Source: Raphanus sativus
Lineage: Eukaryota > Streptophyta > Magnoliopsida > Brassicales > Brassicaceae
Assembly: GCF_000801105.2 (NCBI RefSeq)
Contig: NC_079519.1
Location: 36,121,288-36,185,287 of the forward strand
Length of the DNA stretch: 64,000 nucleotides
Direction: 5' to 3'
Within the stretch, counting starts at the first letter, position 1; each line of letters begins with the position of its first letter. Shown in pieces: positions 11,697-23,412 of this stretch. A program made the translations under genes and the position numbers. The notes under the pieces were generated by a model. The model saw only the letters and a program-made list of their open reading frames with translations, was not told the DNA's origin and did no database searches.

Positions 11697-11702
11697 CTCC
11701 AA

Positions 11703-12210
11703 AGATTTTCGAAAAAGGGTTGACTCAGATTCAGACAGAACCAGGATCCGAGAAGTGAGGAAGGAAGTGTAGTTTATAGGGCTGTGTGTATATGAGTTGG
11801 AGAGAGAGAAGAAGAAGAAGAAGAAGAAGTAGGAAGTGAGGTTTAGTTTTGTTGTCTGAATCTATTTCGTGTGATTGATTAATATGGGCCTTTATCATAA
11901 AAGCCCATTACGTTTTCCATTTACAAATTCCTTGGTCCTTTGTTCTTCGTAGGGTTGGACATGGGAGTGATTACTTTTGCTTGTATTTATGATTTGACTT
12001 GTCTGGTACGGAATAATAAAATATTCAATTTGTATTTAGTGTGTTAAAAAAGAGTAATCCACTTGATCAAACATGAATTACTTGCAAGTTACTTGATTTA
12101 CTCTATTACTTATTATTTACGAGTACTTATGAAATTTATAAGTTTTTTGGAATACTTAAGAATTACTATCAAATAATATTCTATTAGAAATAGATATTAA
12201 AATTTGTTTT
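11703..12210. other. bHLH79 leader/promoter remnant and AT-rich spacer
   Basis: Contains a GAA trinucleotide microsatellite at about 11805-11829 in the position of the bHLH79 5' UTR. No other gene or clear repeat. Confidence 0.5.
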
Positions 12211-12215
12211 GATTA

Positions 12216-12580
12216 TCTATACTATTAAAACAGAAAATTATTTTCTAAGATAATCTTCTGCTTTGAAATTAACTACCATTATATGCCACTGAGTTATTTA
12301 TAAGCTATAGATTTTGTTTAATGTTTTTATTGTTTATCTAAAATTGCTGATTTAACTATCCGAAAACCCGACCCGAAATAACCGAACCCGAATTAAAAAT
12401 ACTCGAACCCGACCCGAAGTATAGAAATATCCGAACGGATTTTATATTCTTATACCGAAATACCCGAAAATCCGAAATACCCGATCCGAATCCGAACGGG
12501 TATCTAAACGCCCACCCGTAAGAGTGGTTGTAACCAAAAATCGGGAACGTTAAGTTAGATGCAGCAGAACACATAAATCC
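12216..12580 (+). mobile_element. Helitron 5'-end fragment with CCGAA-rich segment
   Basis: TCTATACTATTAAAACAGAA at 12216, preceded by A, is the typical 5' end of crucifer non-autonomous Helitrons. Within it, 12360-12520 is a degenerate CCGAAC/CCCGAA repeat common in crucifer genomes. No matching GC-rich hairpin plus CTAG end is seen downstream, so the right boundary is unknown and the element is probably truncated. Confidence 0.5.
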
Positions 12581-12785
12581 TTCGTAGTTTCTTCAGCCAT
12601 ATATAGTTTCTTCAATATCATCAATATCAAAAATTGACAAAACTAGTCTAATTTGGCCCTATTGATGATATTAATTAATTAAATAATAGATTGTTTGTTT
12701 GCAATTCTAAAGTTAAATAAAAACAAAATTATTAAGTAAATAGTTCACTTTTATTATATAACAACAAATTTAGATGATGATAGTC

Positions 12786-14099
12786 TTATATTTTTAAGTG
12801 CATGATACTTTCAGGCATATCCATAACCTTGACATACATGTACGGAGTATGGTCCGTTGGCATTTCTTTGATGATATTAACCTTTCTCAAATCATTCTTT
12901 ATCAAATCGTAATAGAGAAGGTAACAAGGACCAGGCAACGCCAAGATAACCTCATTGCCCTGACCCGTACCACGCACTCTCAAATCCATAATGTTAATAA
13001 TGTCATCCACTAAATGCCTCTGACAAGGTTTCAGAACCAGAGACTTCCTCGACCATGTTCCACTATCCACCTCCAAGGCCCACAACTCTGACAGACCAGT
13101 TTCTTTAATATGTGTAAAATCAAAGATTGCTGGTTTTCCACCATGCTCTATGAAACCCAAGAAACCAGCATATTTAGACACCTCATGGGGTCCTTGGATC
13201 ACCCGGAACTCTTCAGACCTAACGTCAAAACAGTAAACATTATCGCGACATGTATGATTGAAAGCCAGATAATATATAACTCCATTGATGCAGAGTCCTT
13301 GTCTTGTAGGAAGGTGAGGCTGAACATCATACACAATTCTTTTCCAAAAACCTCTGGGTTCCAGTACGAAGACCCAAGACTCGGAGGTTATCTTTCTACG
13401 AACTTCCGAGAATACAACAACACTACAGACTATTTTGTATTGATCATGAACGGGATCGTGTCCAAAAAAGTAGTTAACATGCTTATAACGTTCTTGTTGA
13501 GCAAAGATGTTGGATTTGACGGCGGGTAAGGTTAAGCTTTGTCTAGTGGCGGGATTATAGATACATGCTTTTCTGCAAACAGTGTGTAGAATCAAACCGC
13601 GAAGAACCACCATCTCGTGTCCTCTCATCCCTGGGAAAGTAATATTTGGTTCAAACGATGACTCAGCACTAATACTAGACGATGTCAATGTTAAGGATAG
13701 TAGTTCAGATTTTCCAGGGTTGCGGCAGAGCTCCATTGAATCACACTGGTAGTGTTCAACCAAACTCATGTATAGACGAAGTTTTGGTCGCGATGGAGAA
13801 GCTACCGTGAGATAAAGGTTGCTAAAATATCTAGAACGGATTAGAGAAGACCAGAGCTTTGAGACACACTTAAACCTTATAAGCGATGTAGCAGGCAGTC
13901 TACTAAGGATCTGGATCATGAGATCAAAAGGAATCTCTGGCACCACGTAACCATCTCTTCTTTGTCTTCTTCTCCTTCTCCCTCCTCTTGCTCGTCTCCT
14001 CGCCTTTGGCGACCTCTTCTTCCACTGAATACCTGAGATCAGAGACAAATACTTAACCATAGCTATGTCTAATTCACAGGGGCTCTTTTTCAGATACAA
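12786..14099 (-). CDS. F-box protein with F-box-associated domain (At5g62660-like)
   Basis: Intronless, 437 aa. After a basic N terminus (about residues 30-48, arginine-rich) comes an F-box at about residues 53-95 ([18 protein letters not shown], then [15 protein letters not shown]). The rest is a type-3 F-box-associated (FBA_3) region with [33 protein letters not shown] and the [10 protein letters not shown] block. Family knowledge: such proteins are substrate receptors of SCF (SKP1-CUL1-F-box) ubiquitin ligases; substrates are mostly unknown. The start at 14099 is the first ATG, but MVKYLSL, 13 codons downstream, is an equally plausible start. It lies between bHLH79 and NPF2.11 in the order I recall for At5g62610, At5g62660 and At5g62680. 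Its upstream region (14159-14265) is repeated at 16766-16900. No disabling changes. Confidence 0.85.
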   Translation of the reverse strand: MYLKKSPCELDIAMVKYLSLISGIQWKKRSPKARRRARGGRRRRRQRRDGYVVPEIPFDLMIQILSRLPATSLIRFKCVSKLWSSLIRSRYFSNLYLTVASPSRPKLRLYMSLVEHYQCDSMELCRNPGKSELLSLTLTSSSISAESSFEPNITFPGMRGHEMVVLRGLILHTVCRKACIYNPATRQSLTLPAVKSNIFAQQERYKHVNYFFGHDPVHDQYKIVCSVVVFSEVRRKITSESWVFVLEPRGFWKRIVYDVQPHLPTRQGLCINGVIYYLAFNHTCRDNVYCFDVRSEEFRVIQGPHEVSKYAGFLGFIEHGGKPAIFDFTHIKETGLSELWALEVDSGTWSRKSLVLKPCQRHLVDDIINIMDLRVRGTGQGNEVILALPGPCYLLYYDLIKNDLRKVNIIKEMPTDHTPYMYVKVMDMPESIMHLKI

Positions 14100-14158
14100 A
14101 TAGGTTTATAAATCTTTTGTCAAATTGGAATATTTCCTTTTTCGATTTTCCTAACATA

Positions 14159-14265
14159 ACGGCAGCCGTCCTCCATCCGAATAAAAAATAGTAATATCGT
14201 GGATTGGGCTTACGTTAATTTACAGTCCACAATCAACGGCCCAGTTACCACCATTCGGTTCTGAG
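14159..14265 (-). repeat. F-box upstream segment, copy A
   Basis: AACGGCAGC, then AAAAAATAG, then TGGATTGGGCTTACGTTAA, then AATCAACGGCCCA, then ACCACCAT in the same order as in 16766-16900. This is the near-promoter region of the F-box gene. Confidence 0.7.
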
Positions 14266-14299
14266 GTTAAAAAGTAATAAGCCAACTTTTTAACCGGAA

Positions 14300-16215
14300 C
14301 GACAGTTTCCCATCAATTTTAATTTGTCTTGGTCGGCAACTTCAAAAGAAATTTTTAGTGAAAAGTTACTAGATTCACAAAGGACGTATATATTTTGTTT
14401 TTTCTTTTGGAAGAATTATTTTTTTTGTAAAAAAAAAAACTAATTTTGTTGTAATCATATTTTTATGTTTGATTTTGAAGAATTAATTGTTATATTTGAT
14501 TTTGTTGTAATCATATTTGTATATAATATTATTTAATTTATAAAATAATCACTTAAATAAATAAAATACATAATTTTACATAACATTTATCAATATGTTA
14601 TGTTGTTATTTTTGACAAAATAAACTAAATTTTGACTCTACTATCAAAAAACAAATATATCTTTTTTTTTTCCTTTTTGAAACTTAATTTTTATATTTAT
14701 GTGTTTTAATTATAATTGTGATTTTCTTTGTAACTATATTTGTATAGAATTTTTAAAAGATTATGATAATTGTATTAAAATAGTTAGACTAATTTTATAT
14801 CAATAAATAATGTTCCTGATATAATAAATAGATTTTCAAAAACCAGAGTAAAATTTTTGTTTCAAGATAATCTAAGTTCAGAAATATGAAGATACAATAT
14901 TTTACATTCGTAAGGGCAATTTATAGGCCACAACTAATTCTAATTTTTCATTCAAAAACAACATATATTAATTTGTTTGTAGAAAATGGAATAATGGATA
15001 GTCATGAAATGCTCAATATAATCCAAAAAAAACAAATAATCCAATACAATGATCATTAACGCAGTAAATACAAGAAAAGATATTGTAAGATAGCCGGAAA
15101 GTAGAATTTAGCCAGAACAAGTAGGCCTAGAATCAGTGACATCAACACCTAAATAAAAAAAACAACAGAAAAAATATATCAGTAACAAAAAAATAAATGA
15201 GGCAATTTAAATAAAGATACTACCTGGTAGAGAACGAGCAACAGAAGGGGCGGCTGAGAGGGAACGAACGAGAGTGGGAGAAGAGAAAGCAGTGACTTGG
15301 GCTGAAAGAGCGGTGACCTGGGCAGATAGAGAAGACAGTTGGGCTGAGATGGATGTAACTTGGGCGATGAGATCATGACGTGGAAGAGAGTGAGCAGACC
15401 GGACAAGACCTGAATCAAAAACTAGGAAAAATTAGTGCTTATAAATAATAGAAAGACCGAACTAAAAGAAACATATTCTTATGATATGTGTGAGAAGAAT
15501 GCGATGCAATGAACAAATGAGAATAATTGAACAAAAGCCTTTAAATGTGCCGCAATTACAACTAAACCGAGAATTAATCAGTGCCATTTGAGATGCAACC
15601 GTAGATGGTGTGGATCTTAAAACAATAAAATTTGAGGTAAATATATTCAATGAAAATTGTAAGGCGCATAAACACACTAAAGATTAGTATGAGCTAATTA
15701 ACTTTGAATATCAAAACTAACTTGATCGGTTATGTCAAACAAATGAGTTGATTCATCAGTGTCCATAGCTTCCATTGAGTTTTGATCCGGTTGGTTAGAG
15801 AAAAATATTCGGTTAGAGCCATCAGAAATAGGAGGTGACAACGATAAAAAATGGTAAAACAAAATGCTAAAAATAATCTAAATTTATATTATCACTAACA
15901 AAGTTGTCGAAAACTTTATATGTTAATTTTATAAGTTATTTGACATTATGTCAATCTTCGTGTACAAATAGTGTTCTAACATAATCAAATGGAGGATACA
16001 ATTAGTCTTTCCTTTATAGCATGAAACTTCATTTCTTTTTAAAATAAATATATTGTCAGTCACAACAATTGCATATCAAAACAATTAAATAAAGAAATCA
16101 AAGTTTTAGAAAATCACAAATCAATACTTGATATGTGGCCTTATCAACATTCAATAACTTTGCTTTATGTTTAATACATGTAACTAATTTCATCAAAACC
16201 ACATTTTCGCCAGAA
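14300..16215. other. AT-rich spacer with a possible transposon-gene scrap
   Basis: Mostly AT-rich. On the minus strand about 15225-15410 encodes a short amphipathic heptad-like run (LIAQVTSISAQLSSLSAQVT and similar repeats) flanked by plausible splice sites, suggesting a coiled-coil exon from a transposon-type gene, but I cannot assign it. Relative to the copy B interval (16900-17220) this spacer is about 1.6 kb longer, so it probably contains an insertion. Confidence 0.35.
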
Positions 16216-16219
16216 TCAG

Positions 16220-16740
16220 AATCAAGCTTACAATAAATTATGCATATATGTATAAAATTTCCAACTAGTATTTTTTGTGGGCTTGTTTTCTCTTTTGGAT
16301 ATATTATGTTGTATGGTGTGGGATGTCATAATCTTCAAAATGCAAGATAAATTGTTATTTGGCAAATATATGTGATGTTATAATCTCGCTTTTGTCCAAA
16401 ATGATAGAAAGAAGTATATGTGATCTAACATACTAATAAGAAAGAGAAAAAGAGCCAAAACAAGTATATGTATTTCGTTTCTCTATGGCTTATTCCAAGA
16501 AAATTCAATGAGTGTGGAATTTAAAGTCCAAAAGATGAGAAATCCATGATCATCAGAACTTTGTTCTTGTCTTGGTGTTAGATGATATCTCCTTTGGTTT
16601 CATAACTTGTCTCTTCATCATCACTTTTGTACCTATACCATGTTGACATCATCAAGAAGTAAGCAAAACGAACTCCTAAGATTCTACCGATCATGAAATG
16701 AAGTAATCAAATCTTGCATAGTTCAAATCCTAAGATAAAT
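16220..16740 (-). pseudogene. NPF2.11 (relic): 3'-end relic of a second NPF2.11 gene
   Basis: On the minus strand 16735-16556 reads as a decayed copy of the last 50 or so codons of the neighbouring NPF2.11 gene: FAYFLMMSTWYRYK, then DDEETSYETKGDII, then an in-frame TAA, then QDKNKV; the intact gene has [27 protein letters not shown] and KEQDKNKV. The homology continues below the stop codon through the 3' flank (16220-16555 against 17225-17575), sharing TTATGCATAT, then GTGATGTTATAATCTC, then GATCTAACATA, then ATGGCTTATTCC. Everything upstream of the last coding segment is missing. Confidence 0.85.
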
Positions 16741-16765
16741 ATTCACTTTTCTTACTGCAAACAAA

Positions 16766-16900
16766 ACGGCAGCGTCTCCCTTTGCTATAGCCCTATAAGA
16801 AGCAAAAAATAGCAATGTCTTGGGTTGGACTCACGTTAAATTTTAGAACCACAATGCGTAATCAACGGCCCAATTACCAAAACCACCACCATCTAGCCCA
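16766..16900 (-). pseudogene. Upstream-region relic of a second F-box gene (copy B)
   Basis: This stretch matches the region immediately upstream of the F-box gene (14159-14265): AACGGCAGC, then AAAAAATAGCAATGTC, then TTGGACTCACGTTAA, then AATCAACGGCCCAATTACC. It directly abuts the NPF2.11 relic, with the F-box coding sequence absent. Confidence 0.7.
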
Positions 16901-17572
16901 AGATTTTTGATTCCAATCTTGATTTTGGTAAAGTAGATTTTCTATCTTTAGGAAAACTAAATTTTGATTCATTTTACTCTTTTCTATCTAAAATCTAGAA
17001 TCTCCTTTTCTTGATTTCTCCTTACGTTTTGCTATGAGGAAAAACCAAAAAGTGTTTTCTTATTTCAAAAATATTATAAAAATTTAAATAAAGAATGTAT
17101 ATATAAAACCTACACTTATCACTCTATGACAGAACATTAAACAAACATAAATTAACATTAATTTTCTAATTATATCTGGACTATTTATTCAAGCAATATA
17201 TCTCTGGTTAAAACGTCCACAAATTAATTATGCATATGTAAACTATCTAATTCCCAAGTAGTATTTTGGGTAGGTTTGCTTCATTTTTTTTTTGAGTTTT
17301 CTGTTGTGTGGTGAAGAAAGACAATAATATAAATATAATCCTCAAAATACAAACCATTTTTTTTTATTTTGCAAATACATGTGATGTTATAATCTCCCTT
17401 TTTCTCCACGTTGATAGAAAGAAAGAGATGTGATCTAACATATTGACCAGAAGAAAAAAAAGAGAAAGGAACCAGAGCAAGTATATATGATTACATCATT
17501 TCTCCATGGCTTATTCCTAGAAAATCCAAAGAGTGTAGACTTAAAGTCCAGAAGAAGAGAAACACATGATCA
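16900..17572. other. NPF2.11 3' flank
   Basis: Non-coding; its second half (17225-17572) is the intact counterpart of the relic's 3' flank and should include the NPF2.11 3' UTR. Confidence 0.55.
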
Positions 17573-19939
17573 TCAGACTTTGTTCTTGTCTTGTTCTTTG
17601 ATGATATCTCCATTGGTTTCATAACTTGCCTCCTCAGCATCACTTCCTTTGTACCTATACCATCTTGCCATCACCAAGAAGTAAGCAAAATTAACTGCCA
17701 ATATTCCAGCTAACAAGAAATAAAAGTGATCCAATCTTCCTTTGTTCAAATCCTCAGCTAACCAGTTACCACCCGCCAAGTTCTGCGTCATCCTGTGAAC
17801 CGTCGTGATCAAGAAGCTACTGATGTAACTGGAAAGTCCTCCTCCTACGTAAAAGATCGAACCAGCGAAACTCCTCATGTTCTCAGGGAACTGCTTGTAG
17901 TAAAACTCCATCTGTCCAATAGCTCCAAATGCTTCGGCTATACCAGCAAGCACGAGCTGCGGGATCAGCCACATAGCTGACATCGAGGAGATTTCTCCCT
18001 TCCTTGGCGCTAAACCGAGTGTCGGTTTAGTCAGTGCTAAATCCCGCCTACGTTCCTCTACGAAACCACTGACTATTAAGCTTAACATTGCGAAGAAAAT
18101 CCCTGTGCCGATTCTCTGTAAGAGTGTTATACCCGTCTCTATACCGGTTATTCTTTTCAAGGTAGGAACCAAGACACGGTCGTAGAGTATGATGAAGAGT
18201 GTCATGCCAGTCATCAAGAAGACAACATAGGTGGCTGCCGGGATCACGAAACCTCCGGAGCCTAAGCGTCGATCACTCTGGAGGGCTTGGAAGACAGGAT
18301 AAGTCAGTTGTTGCGTGATGGTTAAGTAATAGATCGATGAAGCAAACCATATAGGAAGCACTCTCATGATGCACTTCACTTCTTCAACTTGTTGCATTGT
18401 GCATAGCTTCCATGGATTCACAGGCTTACCATCAGCCTCCAACTTGTCTTCAGGAGTCATGATTGCCGCCTTGTCGAGAAACCTGCCAGAGTATGAATCT
18501 CTCTCAGTAAACAATAAAGCATCAATTTTAGACAGTAAAAACTTGGAACTTAAAGAGAAATTAAAAAAAAATACTTTAGCAAAAAGAAAAAAAAAACAAT
18601 AAAGCATCAAAAAGACAAACCAGGACTAGTTTTAAGTGTGTTGGTAAACAATGTTTTTACCTAACCTTTTTTGAGTTTTTATTGAGTCAAAGTATATGTG
18701 TATCAAGTATAAATTAATGGTGTTTTTACCGGTTTTTAAATTGTGTGTTTTACCTGAATTGGTCGGTGTATTTGAGCTTGGCGTTTGCGTATTTTGATGG
18801 GTAGTAGTTGTAAAGGTTCAGCCAAGGCTGTTCCACTGACTTTAACCCCTGTTTCTTGATTGCAGCTGTTATAACATGAGCTATACTAGCCAATGGACTA
18901 CCCGAGGCTTCGATCTTAACATACAACTTAGCACCCGCAAAGAAAATCACGGAGGCCAAGAACATTAGAACGACCGGGATGGTTAAACCGATGGTCCAAC
19001 TGACATTAGACTGGATATAGACAACTACGGTCAGAGACAAGATCTGCGCGAAAGTGAACGTGAAGAAGTACCAGTTGAAGAAGCTATCGATCCCTCTTTT
19101 ACCTGACCCGCTCTTCGGGTTAAACTGATCAGCCCCGAAAGCTAGATTGCACGGTCTAATCCCTCCTGCTCCCACTACAAGAATCCCAAGACCCATCAGT
19201 AGAAACGCTATCTGGCCGCCACTTGGCCCGCTACAGGAGCTCGCTGTTCCGCATGGAGCTGGATGTAGTTGTGGCACTGCAGCAGTCAATAGTATCGCAA
19301 GTGATCCCTACAAAACAAGAATCATATTATTACTTTTTAGGTTATAAACCAAGATTGCTTGTGGAGGAAGAAAGAGTTACAGAGGATGAATCTTTACAAG
19401 AAAACAGGCAAGGACCGAGACGGTAAGAGTCTTGTATCGACCAAAGTAAGTGTCGCAAAGGAAAGCAGCGACGAAAGTTCCGAAGTTGACTGTGCCAGCA
19501 AAGGCATTGATGATTGTTGCGGCTGTGATACTCTTCATGTTGAAGACAGCAGTTAAATAAACCAGAAGGTTTGATAGTGTTCCAATGATCCCAAGCTTCT
19601 CAAATGTCTCATTCCCTGATAACAACAACGAAAAATAACCAACATCATGAGACTTTCATCTTATGACTAAGTGAAAGCTTAGGACAACAAAACGACAAAA
19701 GAAATAGTTTCCAAAAGAAGAAAGTGTTTTTAAACATTCACAAGAAGAAAGTTTATAGAGCACGGTGATTGGTAATATTTTGCGTTACCAATGATGAAAG
19801 GCATGACTTTCCAGCCTCTATAAACGACTTTGGTCTCCTGAACATCTTCTCCAACGGAATCAACCGCCGTAACAGAGCCATCGGCAGAGGAAAGTTTTTG
19901 GTGATCCATAAACTCGACTTCGAGAGACTTTCTCTCCAT
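17573..19939 (-). CDS. NPF2.11: NRT1/PTR-family glucosinolate transporter, NPF2.11 (GTR2) type
   Basis: Four exons, 19789-19939, 19398-19615, 18754-19307 and 17573-18482, join to 610 aa (I recall Arabidopsis NPF2.11 at about 616). The start [16 protein letters not shown] and tail KEQDKNKV match NPF2.11 rather than the longer NPF2.10/GTR1. The proton-coupling ExxE(K/R) motif appears as NETFEKLG at the exon 1-2 junction. [17 protein letters not shown] and [13 protein letters not shown] are PTR-family signatures, and [19 protein letters not shown] sequence lies near the C terminus. Twelve transmembrane helices are expected with the long central loop around residues 250-310. Family knowledge: GTR1 and GTR2 are plasma-membrane proton symporters loading glucosinolates into phloem and seeds. 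All borders are GT-AG and no disabling change was found. Confidence 0.92.
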
Positions 19940-20051
19940 TTTGTAGTAATTATTACTACTAAAGTAGCCGTTAAATTTGCACTTTCTTTATTTTGGTAAG
20001 TTATTGTTGTCTCAAAGGCTAATGACTATGTTCTTCATCTTGGATCTGACT

Positions 20052-20060
20052 CTATTTATA
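20052..20060 (-). promoter_or_regulatory. Probable TATA box of NPF2.11
   Basis: Minus-strand TATAAATAG 113 bp upstream of the NPF2.11 ATG, a canonical plant TATA motif at a normal distance for a leader of about 80 nt. Confidence 0.55.
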
Positions 20061-20400
20061 GTGTAAAGAATAAAGAAGATAGTGGAGACAGTTTCGGGTG
20101 GAGCTGTCGGAATATTAGACAAATTGGTATTAAATGAATATGGCCGTGAAAGACACATGTGTTAGTAGTGATTATAATTTATTTTTTCACGTTTATTTTT
20201 CCTTTTCTTCCAGAACTAAACTTTAAAGAAAAAATAAAAAACAGAAAATCCATGGAAATCTAGATTCCATTGCAAGTGCTATCCCCATCAGTCCATCACA
20301 AGCAACTCTGTCTTAATAACTGCAGTACAGCACGTTCCTATATATAAATGTTAGCTTATGTTGTTATACGATGTACATTAACTTATGTTTTATGTATATA

Positions 20401-22110
20401 CTAGGTGTTTTCGTGCACGTAATATTTTAAAAAAAATTTAAACAAATAAATATGAAATATATTTATTTTTTATTAATATTGTAAATTTTCTTTTTCTTAT
20501 CAATATTTTAATATAAATTTTATTTAACTAAACATTAAAATTAAGATAAAAATAATTTTGTTTATTTTAAATTATATTTAAGAATGTGCATGTATATATT
20601 TAAAATTATAATCTTAGGTAGATTTTTCTATCTGTTTATTTTAATTAAATATATTAAATAAATATGTAAAATTTCATAATTGTGAAAACTTAAAATTAAA
20701 CAATATTTATAAAATCTGTAGACTTATATAAGAAACTAATGATTTTACTATTTAATTGATTTTAAGATTTAATTTTATAATTTTCAAAAAATATGAATAT
20801 ATTTTGAAATATTTTTAATTTAAATGATATTTCGAAATTTGAAATGCCATAATTGAATATATTTATTTTAATGATGATTTATGAGTTATTACCATATTCT
20901 AAAAAAAAATCAAAAATAGAAATCGACAATAAATGTAATATATGAGTTATTAACATATTTTAAAAAGTTTACCAAAAATATAAATTAACATTAAATATAA
21001 TTGTTTATGTCATATTAATCTATAAGACATGTCATAAATTTTAGTAGTCATGTCATATTATTTTTGTGAGAATGATTGTAGAGAAGATATGTGGTAATAT
21101 CACTTCTCAAATATAATCTAGGGGATTATATTTAAGAATGTGTATGTATATATATTTAAAATTATAATTTTAGGTAGATTTTTCTATCTGTTTATTTTAA
21201 TTAAATATATTAAATAAATATGTAAAATTGCATAATTGTGAAAAAAAAATTAAACAATATTTATAAAATCTGTAGACTTATATAAGAAACTAATGATTTT
21301 ACGATTTAATTTGATTTTAAGATTTAATTTTTATAATTTTCTAAAAATATGTATATATTTTTAAAATATTTTTAATTTAAATGATTTCGAAATTTGAAAT
21401 GCCATAATTGAATATATTTATTTTAATGATGATTTATGAGTTATTACCATATTCTAAAAAAAAAACAAAAATAGAAATCGACAATAAATGTAATATATGA
21501 GTTATTACCATATTTTAAAAAGTTTACCAAAAATATAGATTAACATTAAATATAATTGTTTAAGAATGTGTATGTATATATATTTAAAATTATAATTTTA
21601 GGTAGATTTTTCTATCTGTTTATTTTAATTAAATATATTAAATAAATATGTAAAATTGCATAATTGTGAAAAAAAAAATTAAACAATATTTATAAAATCT
21701 GTAGACCTATATAAGAAACTAATGATTTTACGATTTAATTTGATTTTAAGATTTAATTTTTATAATTTTCTAAAAATATGTATATATTTTTAAAATATTT
21801 TTAATTTAAATGATTTCGAAATTTGAAATGCCATAATTGAATATATTTATTTTAATGATGATTTATGAGTTATTACCATATTCTAAAAAAAAAAACAAAA
21901 ATAGAAATCGACAATAAATGTAATATATGAGTTATTACCATATTTTAAAAAGTTTACCAAAAATATAGATTAACATTAAATATAATTGTCCATGTCATAT
22001 TAGTCTATAAGACATGTCATCAATTTTAGTAGCCATGTCATATTATTTTTGTGAGAATGATTGTAGAGAAGACATGTGGCAAAATCACTTCTCAAATATA
22101 GTCTAGGTGA
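20401..22110 (-). mobile_element. Tandem non-autonomous Helitron array
   Basis: On the minus strand a CTAG-type 3' end lies at 20401-20404 (A before it on the plus strand, with a CGTGCACG palindrome at 20412-20419). A Helitron-type 5' end, TCCCCTAGATTATATTTGAG, ends at 21125 and is followed by T, which bounds a complete copy of about 725 bp. Two further partial copies follow, beginning with the shared AAGAATGTG marker at about 21135 and 21562 (copy 1 marker at 20580). The second copy lacks the terminal segment of about 125 bp, while the third keeps it and ends with TCACCTAGACTATATTTGAG at 22110, again followed by T. Sequence identity among copies is high. No coding capacity. Confidence 0.72.
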
Positions 22111-22764
22111 TGGAGAAATGTCATAAGTCATTCTATGTATAAATTTCATATAAATATTTTTTATTCTAAAAATTCGTCTTAAGCTTTTTGTCATTCTTGT
22201 TTCTACATTGTTACGATTTTTTACGTACTTCTTATTAATAATATTATATTCATCATTTAATTCATTACATAAAATAGTTTTACATAATTTACACATTACA
22301 GTAGACTATACAAATTATAATAGATTTACACTTATATTAAAACAAAACTGAAAATTTATTATAAAACAAACAATGCAGATGTTAAATAAAAAAATCTTAT
22401 AATAATATTTTAAACACCCAAAAATCATAAACTAGTTTAATTTGTTCATATTTAAGATGAGTTTTTACTGTTTCTATTTTTTAATTGCAAAAGTATATAT
22501 TCTATTTAAAATCAACTTGCCTTAGATCCCTAGATGCTTAATCACCAATATCAATTAGGTAATTGTACTACTCCCTTAATGGCTAAATTGATCGATTATA
22601 TCTGAAACAGTATTTAAACCCTTTAACAAAAAAAAAAATCTGAAGCAGTCTCTTTAGTGCGATCAAAATTGATCATCATGACGTTTTATTTGTATGCATT
22701 ACAGTTTATATGAAAATGGTGTTTAATTTCTAGGTCGAAAATCCTTTTTGTTTTAAGGCTTACA
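22111..22764. other. AT-rich spacer
   Basis: No gene or bounded repeat seen; short open frames are low-complexity. Confidence 0.5.
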
Positions 22765-23412
22765 CTAGATTTTGATCCGCGCTTTGGAAGCACGGAATAT
22801 TTTACGATGAAAAATTTCACTAATAATTTAACAAATGTTTTGGTAATTTTTAAAGAGTGTGTATTTAAAATATTTTTGCATTTAAATCAGTGTTTTTAAA
22901 TTCAACCCGATTGTGATTATACCGGTTAATCCGAAGATCTGACAATTCAATTTAGGTTTTTAAAATATACATATTTAAAAAAATCACTAAAACCCGAGAC
23001 TAACCGATTGAACTGATGGATGGCCGATATGTAATCTAATTGGATTCAAATTGTAATAGTTTCATAATTTGTAATCTTATAATCCAAATTTTAAAGTTTA
23101 TTATTTTGCAATTTATGAAATTATAACGTTTCTACAAAATTTTAAAGAGAAAATGATATATATAAAATAACTAAGATTAATTATTGTATTGTTTGGAAAC
23201 ATTGATAGTAGTATAAAAATAGATTGTTTGGAAACATTGATAGTAATATAAAGAAATAAGTATATTGTTTGGAAACATGGATAGTAGTACAAAGAAAGGA
23301 ACATTAGTGATTTAATGTAGATTTAACTATAAAGTATAAAGATGTATTTAATTTATAAACTTACAAAATAAATATTAGGTCTAACAGAATGTTTCTGTTT
23401 TAATAAGATAGA
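22765..23412 (-). mobile_element. Non-autonomous Helitron, 648 bp
   Basis: On the minus strand the element starts TCTATCTTATTAAAACAGAA (23412 downwards) and ends with an imperfect hairpin (CCGTGCTT ... AAGCGCGG) followed by ATCAAAATCTAG at 22765. The flanking bases are A at the 5' side and T at the 3' side, as for AT-target insertion. It carries three tandem copies of an ATTGTTTGGAAACAT(T/G)GATAG unit at 23188, 23223 and 23264. No open reading frame of note. Confidence 0.82.

Noticed and set aside
17573..19939. Assignment to NPF2.10 (GTR1) instead of NPF2.11
   Set aside because: Length of 610 aa, the MERKSLEVE start and the chromosome 5-type neighbours fit NPF2.11 better; GTR1 is longer with a different N terminus as I recall. 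A tree would settle it.
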